Shown: positions 1 to 11,084 of the stretch, in pieces
Numbering within the stretch: position 1 is the stretch's first letter
Layout: every line of letters begins with the position of its first letter
The notes under the pieces: model-generated
What the model was told of the DNA's origin: nothing
The model's input: the letters and a program-made list of their open reading frames with translations, nothing else
Database searches by the model: none
Assembly (NCBI GenBank): GCA_963556255.1
Contig: OY744607.1
Location: 47,459,920 to 47,523,919 of the forward strand
Direction: 5' to 3'
DNA from: Allolobophora icterica
Taxonomy: Eukaryota; Annelida; Clitellata; Crassiclitellata; Lumbricidae
DNA: 64,000 nt
Translations under genes and position numbers: made by a program

Positions 1-10
1 GATGGGTCAG

Positions 11-13
<3 letters not shown>

Positions 14-89
<76 letters not shown>
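14..89. repeat. (TA)n microsatellite
   Basis: About 38 uninterrupted AT dinucleotides near the window edge. The reverse-strand YIYI reading frame across it is an artefact of the repeat. Confidence 0.97.
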
Positions 90-91
<2 letters not shown>

Positions 92-98
92 CTTTCAA

Positions 99-640
99 GC
101 ATTTGGATAATTAGATTCTTGGATTTCGATTTTTCCGAGATTACAGGAAAAAATTCGACGTTTTCTTCTGCGAAAAAGGACGCTCCTTGCATCTTTCGGT
201 CAACGATTTTCCGGGGGCCGAGAGATGAAACTCTCGGATTTTAATCTCTATGATTAATTCTGTCGGATTTTACGACGAAATTCCCGGCTTCGTCGGCGTG
301 CCGGCGGAGTAATCCGTGTTCGGCGGTTGCGTCGTGCAGAGAGCGCGGACGAATCTCGCCGTTCGGTCCGTCAGAAATGAAATTCGCGGCGTTCAATCAC
401 GGACACTGCTTTTGATTTTTCGGCTCAATCATCGGCCGATTCATATCGAGGGGCCTGGAGGGCGAGAAGCGTGCTGCCAACCGGCGATGGTTGATGGCCT
501 GTGCGCCGCCTCGAGCGGCAGGACGGCCGTTCCTCGAGCCAGACTTCATTTACAGATATGCAAAGAATGCGCCCCGGGGCAGCTGCTCCCACTGACTCAA
601 CTAACCACCAGAAATTCTCATTCACCAACAACGCAAGAGG
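99..640. other. unique CpG-rich sequence, no gene recognised
   Basis: Non-repetitive stretch with many CG dinucleotides and several near-palindromic CGGATTTT/GAAATTC-like words. Open frames exist on both strands but overlap each other, lack splice or homology support and run into the neighbouring ACAG-rich repeat. It could be regulatory or an old repeat; I see no coding evidence. Confidence 0.4.
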
Positions 641-950
641 GAAGATGGACAAGTGGACGGAAAGACGAACAGACAAAGCCAGACTGACAGACAGGGAGAT
701 GGACGCACAGATAAAGACATCCAGACGGACGGGTAAACAGACAGACGGACGGACTGCCGGGTGACAGATGGATGTAGCGCCGGATGGATCGACGAACTGC
801 CAGACACGGAAGAACAGACAGACAGACGGACGGACAGAGCCCAAACAGACACGGACATAGGAATGGACGGTCAGGCAGACATAGGGACGAACTGCTAAAC
901 AGACAGATATTGGCAGAAACACAAACGATCAACCGGACGGACATAGGACC
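641..950. repeat. degenerate (ACAGACGG)n tract
   Basis: Roughly 300 bp of imperfect ACAG, GACGG and GGACAG words. It forces serine/valine/cysteine-rich reverse-strand frames that are not genes. 951-1207 after it is unique and shows nothing I recognise. Confidence 0.85.
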
Positions 951-1207
951 GTACTAGCGAACCTTAACGGGACCTTGGGATCGTCGTCTCTTTGTCGACG
1001 AAAGTCTTGGTAAGATGGGGTGAGGGGAACGGCTGGTGGCAGGGAGTGCAAGGGAGTGGTCGTTGCTGTGTCGAAGGACGGACGAAAGGCGACTGTTCAT
1101 CGTCGTCGTTGGCGCCTGAATTCAACATCGCCCCCTTCGACCGCCGCTGTCGTCTCAGACTCCAGACTCGCGACACATAATTCGAGAGATATTGATCAGA
1201 AGTTACG

Positions 1208-3940
1208 GGCGACCGACCGATTGACAGACCGAATGACCGACCAAATGACCGAATGACCGACCGAATGACCGAATGAATGACCGACCGAATGACAGACCGA
1301 ATGACCGACCGAATGACCGACCGAATGACAGACCGAATGACCGACCGAATGACCGACCGAATGAGCGACCGAATGCCAGACCGAATGACCGACCGAATGC
1401 CAGACCGAATGACAGACCGAATGACCGACCGAATGACAGACCGAATGAGCGACCGAATGCCAGACCGAATGACTGACCGAATGACCGACCGAATGACTGA
1501 CCGAATGACCGACCGAATGACCGACCGAATGACTGACCGAATGACCGACCGAATGACAGACCGAATGACAGACCGAATGACTGACCGAATGACCGACCGA
1601 ATGACAGACCGAATGACCGACCGAATGCCAGACCGAATGACCGACCGAATGACAGACCGAATGACCGACCGAATGACCGAATGACCGACCGAATGACCGA
1701 CCGAATGACAGACCGAATGACCGACCGAATGAAAGACCGAATGACAGACCGAATGACCGACCGAATGACCGATCGAGTGACACCAAATGACAGACCGAAT
1801 GACCGACCGAATGCCAGACCGAATGACCGACCGAATGACAGACCGAATGACCGACCGAATGACCGACCGAATGACCGACCGAATGACCGACCGAATGACC
1901 GACCGAATGACCGACCGAATGACCGACCGAATGGCCGATCGAGTGACAGACCAAATGACAGACCGAATGACCTACCGACCGAAAGACTGACCGAATGGCC
2001 AAACGACTGAATGACCGACCGAATGACCGACCGAATAACCTACCGACCGAATGCCAGACCGAATGACTGACCGAATGACCGACCGAATGACTGACCGAAT
2101 GACCGACCGAATGACAGACCGAATGACCGACCGAATGACCGACCGAATGACCGACCGAATGAAAGACCGAATGACAGACCGAATGACCGACCGAATGACC
2201 GAATGACCGACCGAATGACAGACCGAATGGCCGATCGAGTGACACACCAAATGACAGACCGAATGACCGACCGAATGCCAGACCGAATGACCGACCGAAT
2301 GACAGACCGAATGACCGACCGAATGACCGACCGAATGACCGACCGAATGACCGACCGAATGACCGACCGAATGACCGACCGAATGACCGACCGAATGGCC
2401 GATCGAGTGACAGACCAAATGACAGACCGAATGACCTACCGACCGAAAGACTGACCGAATGGCCAAACGACTGAATGACCGACCGAATGACCGACCGAAT
2501 AACCTACCGACCGAATGCCAGACCGAATGACTGACCGAATGACCGACCGAATGACTGACCGAATGACCGACCGAATGACAGACCGAATGACCGACCGAAT
2601 GACCGACCGAATGACCGACCGAATGAAAGACCGAATGACAGACCGAATGACCGACCGAATGACCGAATGACCGACCGAATGACAGACCGAATGACAGACC
2701 GAATGACTGACCGAATGACCGACCGAATGACAGACCGAATGACCGACCGAATGACCGACCGAATGGCCGATCGAGTGACACACCAAATGACAGACCGAAT
2801 GACCGACCGAATGCCAGACCGAATGACCGACCGAATGACAGACCGAATGACCGACCGAATGACCGACCGAATGACCGACCGAATGACCGACCGAATGACC
2901 GACCGAATGACCGACCGAATGACCGACCGAATGGCCGATCGAGTGACAGACCAAATGACAGACCGAATGACCTACCGACCGAAAGACTGACCGAATGGCC
3001 AAACGACTGAATGACAGACCGAATGACCGACCGAATGCCAGACCGAATGACCGACCGAATGACAGACCGAATGACCGACCGAATGACCGACCGAATGACC
3101 GACCGAATGACCGACCGAATGACCGACCGAATGACCGACCGAATGGCCGATCGAGTGACACCAAATGACAGACCGAATGCCAGACCGAATGACTGACCGA
3201 ATGACCGACCGAATGACTGACCGAATGACCGACCGAATGACAGACCGAATGACCGACCGAATGACCGACCGAATGACCGACCGAATGAAAGACCGAATGA
3301 CAGACCGAATGACCGACCGAATGACCGAATGACCGACCGAATGACAGACCGAATGACAGACCGAATGACTGACCGAATGACCGACCGAATGACAGACCGA
3401 ATGACCGACCGAATGACCGACCGAATGGCCGATCGAGTGACACACCAAATGACAGACCGAATGACCGACCGAATGCCAGACCGAATGACCGACCGAATGA
3501 CAGACCGAATGACCGACCGAATGACCGACCGAATGACCGACCGAATGACCGACCGAATGACCGACCGAATGACCGACCGAATGACCGACCGAATGGCCGA
3601 TCGAGTGACAGACCAAATGACAGACCGAATGACCTACCGACCGAAAGACTGACCGAATGGCCAAACGACTGAATGACCGACCGAATGACCGACCGAATAA
3701 CCTACCGACCCAATAACCGACCGAATGGCCAATCGACTGAATGACCGACCGAATGACCGACCGAATAACCTACCGACCCAATGACCGACCGACCGAATAA
3801 CCGACCCAATGACCGACCGATAGAATGACCGAACGAATGACACGAACATACTACCGAACATACAATTCTAAAGCTATTGATCAGATTTTCTGGCGACCAA
3901 ATGACCAAGTGAATGACCGACCGACCGAGTGACCGATACA
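1208..3940. repeat. 12-bp satellite (GACCGACCGAAT family) with higher-order structure
   Basis: About 2.7 kb made of a 12-bp unit reading ATGACCGACCGA, with variants in which CCGACC is replaced by CAGACC, CTGACC, CCAGACC or GGCCGATC. A diagnostic block (GAGTGACAGACCAAATGACA followed by CCTACCGACCGAAAG and a TGGCCAAACGACTGAATG motif) recurs near 1941, 2405, 2941 and 3603, so spacings are 464, 536 and 662 bp. Because the unit is a multiple of three, long frames stay open in several phases (HSVG repeats on the minus strand, MTDR or NDRP on the plus). These are a consequence of the period and not evidence of genes. Confidence 0.97.
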
Positions 3941-4404
3941 AACAACGGTCGAATAGGATGGGGCAACGACCAAAACAGAGACCGACGAAATGCGACAGCG
4001 GCGCAGTTGCGTTCTAAACAACGGGGGTATAAAGTCATTTTCAGTCAACAGGACTCGGGATGACAGGACTTTGATGATCGTAGTGAGCGTCCTATACCAT
4101 TGGTCAGTGGCAGGGGTCCCTTCTGATCATCAGGGGACACATGTCCTCTTTTGACAGCGGATGACGACTTTGATCGTTAACGGTCGAATAGGGTGGAGCG
4201 AAGCAGTCAATGGCGCAGATCTATACTGAAAATTGGGGAGGGGCGCATATAGTCTTCGAAAGGCAGGTCTTTGAACGACGACTTCCGACGGTGAACAGTC
4301 GAATTGGAGGAGACACGACAACCATTGGACCCGATTCATTCTCAACATCGAGGGGACCAACCGCACACGTGACCATTTGACGATAGGATGACATGATCGC
4401 TCAC
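3941..4404. other. unique sequence with weak diverged repeats
   Basis: The phrase CGGTCGAATAGG occurs near 3947 and 4170 and a diverged form near 4296. This suggests an old long-period tandem duplication bordering the satellite. No gene seen. Confidence 0.4.
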
Positions 4405-4746
4405 CAGTGTTTAATCTAGTCCCCCTCTTCTCGGGGGGGCGGGGGAACTAGGTTTTTGGGGGACCAACGAGCGTCGGTCCAAAGAGGGTGGTCGCCAAAA
4501 AAATTCTCATTTTCGACATAGTAATTTCATCCGTCTTTTTTGGAATTTCATCTTACAAAAACTTTGATGACCTTTTTTAGTAATTCATTTCTTTCATGAC
4601 TTTTTTAAAGGAATTCCTCTCATAACAATGTGAAGACCTTTTTCAGGAATTCGTCTGAAAATATTTATGACAACTTTTTTCTGGGGGGAAACATGAATCT
4701 TGGGGGGATCCCCCACCCCCCAAAAGCTGTCTACATTAAACACTGA
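4405..4746. mobile_element. hAT-type MITE, family M1 copy 1
   Basis: Non-autonomous element whose ends are CAGTGTTTAATCTAG and the near-inverse CTACATTAAACACTG. It is flanked by 8-bp duplications TCGCTCAC (4397-4404) and TCGCTGAC (4747-4754), 7 of 8 identical. The interior carries runs of G/C near both ends and repeated TTTGATGACCTTTTT words. No transposase frame is present. 8-bp duplications and CAGTG termini are typical of the hAT superfamily. Confidence 0.85.
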
Positions 4747-4754
4747 TCGCTGAC

Positions 4755-4860
4755 GCCTGCTGTTTGTTGTCCTCATTACGACTTGGTTTTGGAGCTCCAT
4801 CCGTTGATGCCTTGTGAGAATTAGACACAGACGCCATTGAAGTTACTCATTACGTCTTCA
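4755..4860 (+). repeat. dispersed retroelement 3' end, family R1
   Basis: A stretch of about 95 bp (CTTGGTTTTGG ... CCATCCGTTGATGCCTTGTG ... GACGCCATTGAAGTTACTC). Related copies occur near 12260-12345, 33600-33680 (minus) and 48650-48690. The shape (conserved block ending in a variable tail) fits a SINE or LINE 3' end; the family is not identified. Confidence 0.6.
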
Positions 4861-4993
4861 CAACTTTTATAGCTTTTCGTTTGCGGGACTTCAAAGATAT
4901 TCTTTGATTTCCCGTACTTAATTTAGAAGACATAACGATGGGTATCTCAATAAAAAAATTGGTGGATAGCTATCACAATGGAAGAAGAAGAGA

Positions 4994-5250
4994 AGCACTC
5001 CCTTAAGCTAGCCCTGATGCAGCCATGGATATGAAGCGTTAGCGACTTCATTTTCTTAGTCTCGGCATATGAGAGTGGGTGGCCAGTCCTCTCCCTCGCT
5101 GATTCATCCTCCTACCGACAGTATACGGTCAGTGTACTCATCATAGCTGAGTTGGCTAGGGAGTGAAGGTGGAGCAGAAATCTCCAACCAAATTTCTGCC
5201 CTGGCGGGGATTTGAAACCCCAAAGTGCCCAAACTCTCGACAGTGAATGC
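4994..5250 (-). mobile_element. tRNA-derived SINE, family A
   Basis: Minus-strand copy of the commonest SINE in the window. The 3' body (ACTTCATTTTCTTAG, GGTGGCCAGTCCTCTCCC, CCGACAGT) lies at the low-coordinate side and the degenerate tRNA-like head (GGGGATTTGAAACCCC region) near 5205-5245. Other copies are listed separately. Confidence 0.8.
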
Positions 5251-5450
5251 CCCACCAAAAATATTAAGGATATCATTACGGCTCTCCCACCCGAAATATC
5301 TGGAACATCACCATGGGTGTCCCATTCTAAACATTTGGAATCCTTCACCATGGGTGTCCCATTCTGAACATTTGGAATCCTTCACCATGGGTGTCCCATT
5401 CTGAACATTTGGAATCCTTCACCATGGGTGTCCCATTCTAAACATCGGGG
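5230..5450. repeat. 37-bp minisatellite
   Basis: About four near-identical units containing CACCATGGGTGTCCCATTCT and CATTTGGAATCCTT, preceded by two diverged units. It directly abuts the SINE head at 5250. Confidence 0.9.
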
Positions 5451-5519
5451 ACATGACCCCACCGCTCCACATGGATCGACGATTAACTACCGCCACAGCT
5501 CGACAATGACGGTAAAGTA

Positions 5520-5830
5520 TAGTGTGTGTGTGTGTGCCATATTAGCGTGTCTGATTTTTTGCCCACATTTAATTAGAACAAACCAAATGTCTGCTTCCCT
5601 AGACATCAGGCTTAAATTAAAGAATCTAAAATGCGTCTGCACGTTTGTCTGTCTGCCTCTTTGTCCTTCTGTCTGTTCTTCTGAATCCCTGAATGCCTGT
5701 GTGTTTGCTCTTCTTTCCATCTGTCTGTCCTTCTGTCTGCTCTTTTGAATGCCTGTGTGTCTGCCTTTCCATCTGTCTGTCTGTCTGTCTGCTCTTCTTT
5801 CCTCCTGTCTATCCTGTCCGTCTGTCCGTC
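5520..5830. repeat. GTGT tract and degenerate (CTGT)n tract
   Basis: A short GT run near 5520-5536, then CTGTCTGC/CTGTCCTT-type words from 5635 to 5830. Overlapping frames on both strands are low-complexity artefacts. Confidence 0.85.
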
Positions 5831-6114
5831 GTTCCAGTAACGAGCCGGCGGTCGGTTGGAATTGCTTATTACAAGGCATCGAGTCAAGCGTTGGTCAGAC
5901 TGCAAATTGCATCTGATAGGTCCGTTCAGTTGGTTTGGTCAGGACGAGGAGAAGGACGAGGCTGAGCAGCATCGATCTGAAGGCGACCGACAGAGACAGA
6001 GAGCAGAGGAGGATCGAATCTTGCAATTGAGTTGGATCGAATGGCGTCGGTTCGACTGTGAAGTGAAACGGAACACTATGCTAGAGTTAATGATGTGTGC
6101 GCAGCTCAGGGACC

Positions 6115-6322
6115 TACCAAGCGACCGACCGACCGACCCAACCCGACCGACCGACCGACAGAACGACCGACCCGACCCACCGACCCAACCTGACCCACCC
6201 AACCCGACCGCCCATCCGACCCAACCCGACCGACCATCCGACCCAACCCGACCGACCATCCGACCCAACCCAACCGACCATCCGACCCAACCCGACCGAC
6301 CATCCGACCCAACCCGACCGAC
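6115..6322. repeat. 22-bp minisatellite
   Basis: Tandem units built from CGACCATCCGACCCAACC plus CGAC, preceded by shorter (CGAC)n and CCGACCCAACC words. About five good copies. 5831-6114 between this and the previous tract is unique with no feature recognised. Confidence 0.92.
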
Positions 6323-6437
6323 ATACAGCAACGGAATGACGATGATGATGAAGAAGAATACGAATAATAATAATCCCGGACGAGCCCCCAACGAGGACCG
6401 CTAAACTCTGGATCTTAACGCTTCTAAGACAGTTTCA

Positions 6438-6453
6438 AAATAATAATAATAAT

Positions 6454-6530
<77 letters not shown>

Positions 6531-6545
6531 TGTAATAATAATAAG
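6438..6545. repeat. (TAA)n microsatellite
   Basis: Near-perfect AAT/TAA trinucleotide run of about 100 bp that leads into the long purine tract. Confidence 0.95.
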
Positions 6546-7770
6546 AACAACAAGAAAGACAGGGAAAAGAAGAAGAATATAAAGAAGAATGTAAAGAATT
6601 CTAAGAAAAAAAACAAGTAGATTAAAAATGAAAGAAGAAGAATGTAAAGAATTAGAAGCAGAAGGTCAAGAAGAAGAATAATAAAAAAAGAATGAAAAGA
6701 ACAAGAATGCAAAGAATTTGAAGAAGGTTAGAAAAATAAGAAGACCATGATAAAGATGGTTAGAAAAATGAAGAAAAACGGAGAAAACATTATGAAGACG
6801 AAGAAGCAAAAATGATGAAAGACCAGAAGAACAAGAAAATAAATAGAACATGAAAGAAGCAAAGAACGAAGAAACAGATAGAAGAATGAAGGAACAGACG
6901 GAAGAATGAAGGAACAGACGGAAGAATGAAGAAACGAAGTACGGAACAAAAGAACAGACGGAAGAACGAAGAAACAGAGTGAAGAATGAAGAAACAGACA
7001 GAAGAAAGAAGAAGAATACGAAAACGAAGTTCTAAGCTGAATGTATATCTGAAATCGATAGGGCGCGACTAAGAACAAAGGCAGAACCGCCAGCGGCGAA
7101 AGAGAGACAAAGTGACAGAGAGAATGACTCAGAGACAGAGACCGATTGATTCTGGTGCTAGATAAATGCGAAAACCAAACAATCAACGAACCATCTTCTG
7201 CCTGATAAACACCAAACGAAGAGGAGGAGGAAGAGGAAAAGGAGGAAGTGGCTGAGGAAGAGGAATATAATACAAAGAGAGGAAGAGGAGAAGGAGGAAG
7301 CGACTGAGGCAAAAAAAAGGAGGAGGAAGACGAGGAGGAGGCTAATGAGAAGAAGAGAAGGAAGAAAGCGAGGAAGCTGATTGCGATGGATAAAAGAGGA
7401 GGAAAATGAAGAGGAAACAGGTGAGGAGGAAGAAACGGAGGAGGAAGCTGGGATGACGAGAGAGGAGGAAGGAGGGATGACGAGAAAGGAGAATACAAAG
7501 AAAGATAAAGGCAATGAAGAGAGATCGAAAGGAAGAAATAGAAAGCCGTTGAGAAGAAAGGAGAGAGGGAAGCGAGTGAGGAGGAAGGACAGAAGAAGAG
7601 CAAGAGGAGGAGACAGAAGAACAAGGAGGAAGAAGACGATGAGGAGTGAGAGAGGCAGAAGACTAGAAAGTGGATGAAAGGAATAGCAGGAAGAGGAGAG
7701 CAGGTGAGGAATAGGTGAAAGGGGAGCAGTACAAGATCAACGAGAATGAACGAGGAAGAGGAAGATGACA
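6546..7770. repeat. 1.2 kb polypurine (GAA/GAGGA) tract
   Basis: The plus strand is dominated by A and G in GAAGAA, GAACAGACGGAAGAATGAA and GAGGAGGAA words, interrupted by a less biased part around 7030-7200. An internal block (ACAGACGGAAGAATGAAGGA) is repeated around 6890-6990. The long phenylalanine/serine/leucine frame on the minus strand (6728-7771) is explained by the base composition. Confidence 0.9.
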
Positions 7771-8095
7771 ATTCCTTCGAATCCTCAACGTCTCTGGATC
7801 GGAAGTGGATTAGATCAGTGCTCGGAATAGCCCGACTTCATCGCAGCTTTTCCCATTCACCGAAAATATTCCTTTCCCGCACATAAAAGAGACTCGCCTA
7901 ACGAAACCTCAAAGCTCCGGAGACAACCCATTCACACGATTTATATAGCGCCTTTCGAGTTCCGAGCAACGCATCACGAATGCTCACAAACATACATATA
8001 TACACACACATACAAATAGACACAATCATGTACAGACACACATACACACACATAAATAACAGTGAGACGAATACTGGACTTATGAATGACCCAAT
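7771..8095. other. unique CpG-containing sequence, then a short ACAC/ACAT tract
   Basis: 7771-7975 is non-repetitive with no recognised gene; it includes a TATATAGCGCCTTTCGAG phrase like that seen in SINE family C. 7985-8060 is a degenerate ACACAT repeat. Confidence 0.5.
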
Positions 8096-8240
8096 CGTAA
8101 CCGCAAACTCGACAATTCTAAAGCGCTACTCTAAAGCTAAGCGCAGGCATCAGCTTACTCATGAGCGCTGCGTCAAGTCAGAGGAGTTGTACAGCGATGC
8201 CAACTGAAGACCCGAGTCCGCTTGCCAGAAAGACTCTCCC
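8096..8240 (+). mobile_element. SINE-like repeat, family D
   Basis: Contains CTAAAGCGCTACTC, TAAGCGCAGGCATCAGC, GCTGCGTCAAGTCAGAGGAG and CCGAGTCCGCTTGCCAGAAAG in the same order as copies at 12572-12668, 49760-49935, 52262-52450 and 52683-52815. No clear polymerase III boxes are visible in this copy. Confidence 0.65.
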
Positions 8241-8315
8241 CCCCCATGTCAGACACTAACGATGATGTATGAATGCCTGTATACAGTTTCTGCATGCATG
8301 TATTTATGTACGTAT

Positions 8316-8347
8316 ATATAAGTACGTACGTACGTACGTACTTATAT
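8316..8347. repeat. 32-bp perfect palindrome
   Basis: ATATAAGTACGTACGT followed by its exact complement, within a larger TATA/GTAC-rich stretch at 8285-8365. Probably a product of GTAC dinucleotide-pair expansion. Confidence 0.8.
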
Positions 8348-8365
8348 GCATATATGCATTCCTGT

Positions 8366-9045
8366 ATGCACGTACGTACACTTATGTGTTTATTACCGGC
8401 CGGATGTCTGGAGGAATGAAATATAACACCAGCTTTAGGTAAAAAATATACTTTCCTCGGCTATAAGTATATGTGACTCATAAGCGAACACGAAGTTGGC
8501 CGTAATCCGGTCTCCCCCGTCGGTCGGCCTCACGCGGCGGCGGCGGCGACCAGCGTCGGCGAAAGCTCACGAACAGACACTGACGCACACGAAAACTGGT
8601 TCAGAAAAAGTAATCGACGCCAGGAGAAAAATACGAGTAGTCGAGACTTGCAACAAAAAAGTCCAGGCAGGTCCAATAACGAAGATACAGTCTGAACACA
8701 AATCAAACACTGTGTCGACACTCCTGAAATAAGTAAACTGGCAACTCGCGACATGAACTCCTCAGTAAAAGCAAGTTTCTCTCCTCAGAGAAAGTAAATT
8801 TTCTCTCTGCCTCTCTTCCGCAAGCGCTTGAAGACCATTCTATTCAAACGCGGTTTCAGTGTGTTTGGTCGGGAGCGCCTCTGAAGTGGCGCTATATAAA
8901 TTTACGATTACAGCTAATTTTTTCTATGGTTGAGATTTTCCATTTCTATGGTTGAGATTTTCTAGCAAAAATGTCCAGAAGGCGCGCTTACCATAACTGC
9001 TCTATCCGTACAAAGCCTGATGTAGCAATGTATGTATCTGTGTGT
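8366..9045. other. retroelement debris, no gene recognised
   Basis: Mostly unique. 8820-8915 resembles the 3' end of a LINE family seen elsewhere (CTTGAAGACC, GGGAGCGCCTCTGAAG, GGCGCTATATAAATTTACGATTAC). Confidence 0.5.
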
Positions 9046-9046
9046 A

Positions 9047-9122
<76 letters not shown>

Positions 9123-9130
9123 TGTGTGTT
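9046..9130. repeat. (GT)n microsatellite
   Basis: About 80 bp of almost pure GT dinucleotides with one GTAT interruption. Confidence 0.95.
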
Positions 9131-9189
9131 TTTCATATATACGTATGTATGAACAAAGGTTGTGTAACTTGTGTATGATGCATAAATAA

Positions 9190-9262
9190 GCGCCTCTGAA
9201 CGGTTCCCCCTACTAGAGGCGCTCTATAAATGTTCAAATACAATACAATACAATACAATAAA
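9190..9262 (+). mobile_element. LINE 3' terminus, family L1a, with ATACA tail
   Basis: GCGCCTCTGAACGGTTCCCC ... GAGGCGCTCTATAAATGTTC followed by four ATACA pentamers. The same terminus ends the coding LINE fragment at 48180-48598 and the stub at 34590-34672, so this is a severely 5'-truncated insertion. Confidence 0.8.
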
Positions 9263-9870
9263 TGTATGTTTAGTTCAAATTAGTTGGTTGTGAGACAAGG
9301 CTGTGTTACGGCGCCATAGAAATCGTCGTTGTTATCATTACTATTACGAATTGCCATGTGCTATACGTATCAATAAATTATATTTCTGTATACGCGTTTA
9401 AATCAGTCTGATGTAACTTCTGGTAGTTATGCTCACGATCGCCGCAGCCACCCACATTAGTGTCTCGTCGTATTAAACATTTCTTCCAGAATCACTGGTG
9501 GTCAGGAAAGCCAGTGGCAGCCATAAAAGCCACATAAACACCAGAACATCCGGTCACCTAAACAATGTTTACTGGATTTGTAAACAGACCTCATAGACCC
9601 CCACTCCAAATGCACCCCACTGCACAGCATAAACGGACCTTAATGTAAAAATCAGCTAAACATTTATCTAGCTCCAAAGTATGGACGCTCCCTTAGGCTG
9701 TAGAATATGGTAACGTAGACTAGGGTAATCTCTCATTGCACACACACAGATGAACTTGCATTTTGTTTAAAGTATTCTAACATCATACTAGCCCAACTGT
9801 TGTCAGGTACTAAAAGGCGCTATAAATATACTAGATATAGTTATACATACACACATGCATACAGACAGAC
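9263..9870. other. intergenic, short retroelement tail only
   Basis: 9300-9350 carries GGCGCCATAGAAATCGTCG followed by TTATTA-like sequence, a 3' tail shared with 22618-22655 and 61419-61450. The rest shows nothing I recognise. Confidence 0.45.
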
Positions 9871-9875
9871 AGGCA

Positions 9876-9880
9876 TGCAT

Positions 9881-9921
<41 letters not shown>

Positions 9922-9922
9922 C
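9876..9922. repeat. (CA)n microsatellite
   Basis: Pure CA run after a CAGACAGACAGGCATGCATG tract. Confidence 0.95.
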
Positions 9923-9959
9923 TGAAGAAGCAGAAGAGCAGTCCTGTGTTACAGGCAGC

Positions 9960-10592
9960 GTTGGGTATCGTGTGTAAGAGACTTCGTTTCTTAGACTAGA
10001 CATATGAAGGGGCCCAGAGGGGCCTGTGCTGTGATGTCCTTGACATCTGATCTTCCCTACAACGGTACACAGGCAGTGTAGTCGGAGTCCAACAGAAATA
10101 TTGGAACATCGTTCTGTTTTATCTGTATGTCTCTCCTGTTTGGTCTGTCTGTTTGGTCTGTCTGTATGTCTGTCCTGTTTGGTCTGTACTGTTTGGTCTG
10201 TATGTATGTTTGTCTTATTTGGTCTGTCTATGTGCCTGTCCTGTTTAGTCTGTCTATGTGTCTGTCGTGTTTGGTCTGTCTGTATGTCTGTTCTAATTGG
10301 TGGTCTGTCTGTATGCCTGTTCTGTTTGGTGTGTCTCTCCTGTTTGGTCTGTCTGCATCGTTTGGCCTGTCTGTCTGTCTCTCTGTCTGTTTGTCCTGTT
10401 AAGTCTGTCTGCCTGTCCTGCATGTTTTGTCTGTCCGTGTTTGATGAGACTGTTCTGTTTGGTCTGTCCGTGTCTCGTCCTGTTTTGTCTTCCTGTTCTG
10501 TTTGTTTTGCCTGCATGTCTCTTCTGCGAATTGAACCTCTGACCCCATGGCTGCAAATCAGTCGGCTAACCGCCAGACTATGGTGCACCCCG
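9960..10592 (-). mobile_element. SINE family A copy split by a minisatellite
   Basis: 9960-10095 matches the family A body (GACTTCGTTTCTTAG, CATATGAAGG, TGATCTTCCC, CAGTGTAG) and 10525-10592 matches its tRNA-like head on the minus strand (GAATTGAACCTCTGACCCC, GCTAACCGCCAGACTATGGT). Between them sits about 400 bp of tandem repeat. The simplest reading is a repeat expanded or inserted inside the SINE. Confidence 0.65.
10112..10515. repeat. 26-bp-class minisatellite, GTCTGTCTGTATGTCTGTCC type
   Basis: About 15 imperfect units, each ending in CCTGTTTG or a variant. Plus and minus frames through it are repeat artefacts. Confidence 0.9.
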
Positions 10593-11079
10593 CCTCCGCT
10601 AAGCAGAACAAATGCCCGTCGAAGCAAACTCTGTCAGGACTGTTAAATCTCGTGTTAAAATCATTTGCTCGGAATTCGGGCGAACAACAGAATCCGAGAT
10701 CGGCCGAAGAAGAAGGATCTGGTGCGGAACCAGACGAAGACGCTTCCGCCGCAGACCAAACGACTTCTGGACGACCGGACTTATACCGACCATTAATCCT
10801 AATTCATCGATAGATCGGATTAGGATTAGCGTTTTCTTACCCATCCTTTCCAATTTCCTCATTTCCCTTCGCAATACTGGCTCTCTTCAACGTCAATAAG
10901 AGCTGGATAAGTTCGTGGAGTACTGGAGCAGTTACAAAAAGACCTTTGCCAAACAAACCATGACTGCACTGAAACAGCTGTAAAGGAATATTCTAAACCA
11001 TGACCTATTGAAGGAGTTTCAAATTTAAAACTGCTTCAGTACAGTCGCGGTTCAGCAAGGGCCCCTTAACATTTCAAGG
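10593..11079. other. unique CpG-containing sequence, no gene assigned
   Basis: Overlapping frames of about 90 codons exist on both strands (10599-10899) but show no similarity I recognise and no splice context. A TAATCCTAATTCATCGATAG / CTATCGATGA-type inverted pair near 10793-10830 is present. Confidence 0.35.
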
Positions 11080-11084
11080 AACTT

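Noticed and set aside
1196..3664. Long HSVG, MTDR and NDRP reading frames, up to 349 codons
   Set aside because: They result from a 12-bp satellite whose period is a multiple of three and which lacks stops in several phases.
6728..7771. 347-codon minus-strand Ser/Leu/Phe-rich frame
   Set aside because: It is the translation of a polypurine/polypyrimidine tract and has no domain or splice structure.
10101..10646. 181-codon cysteine/valine/leucine frame
   Set aside because: It is driven by a GTCTGT minisatellite inside a SINE.
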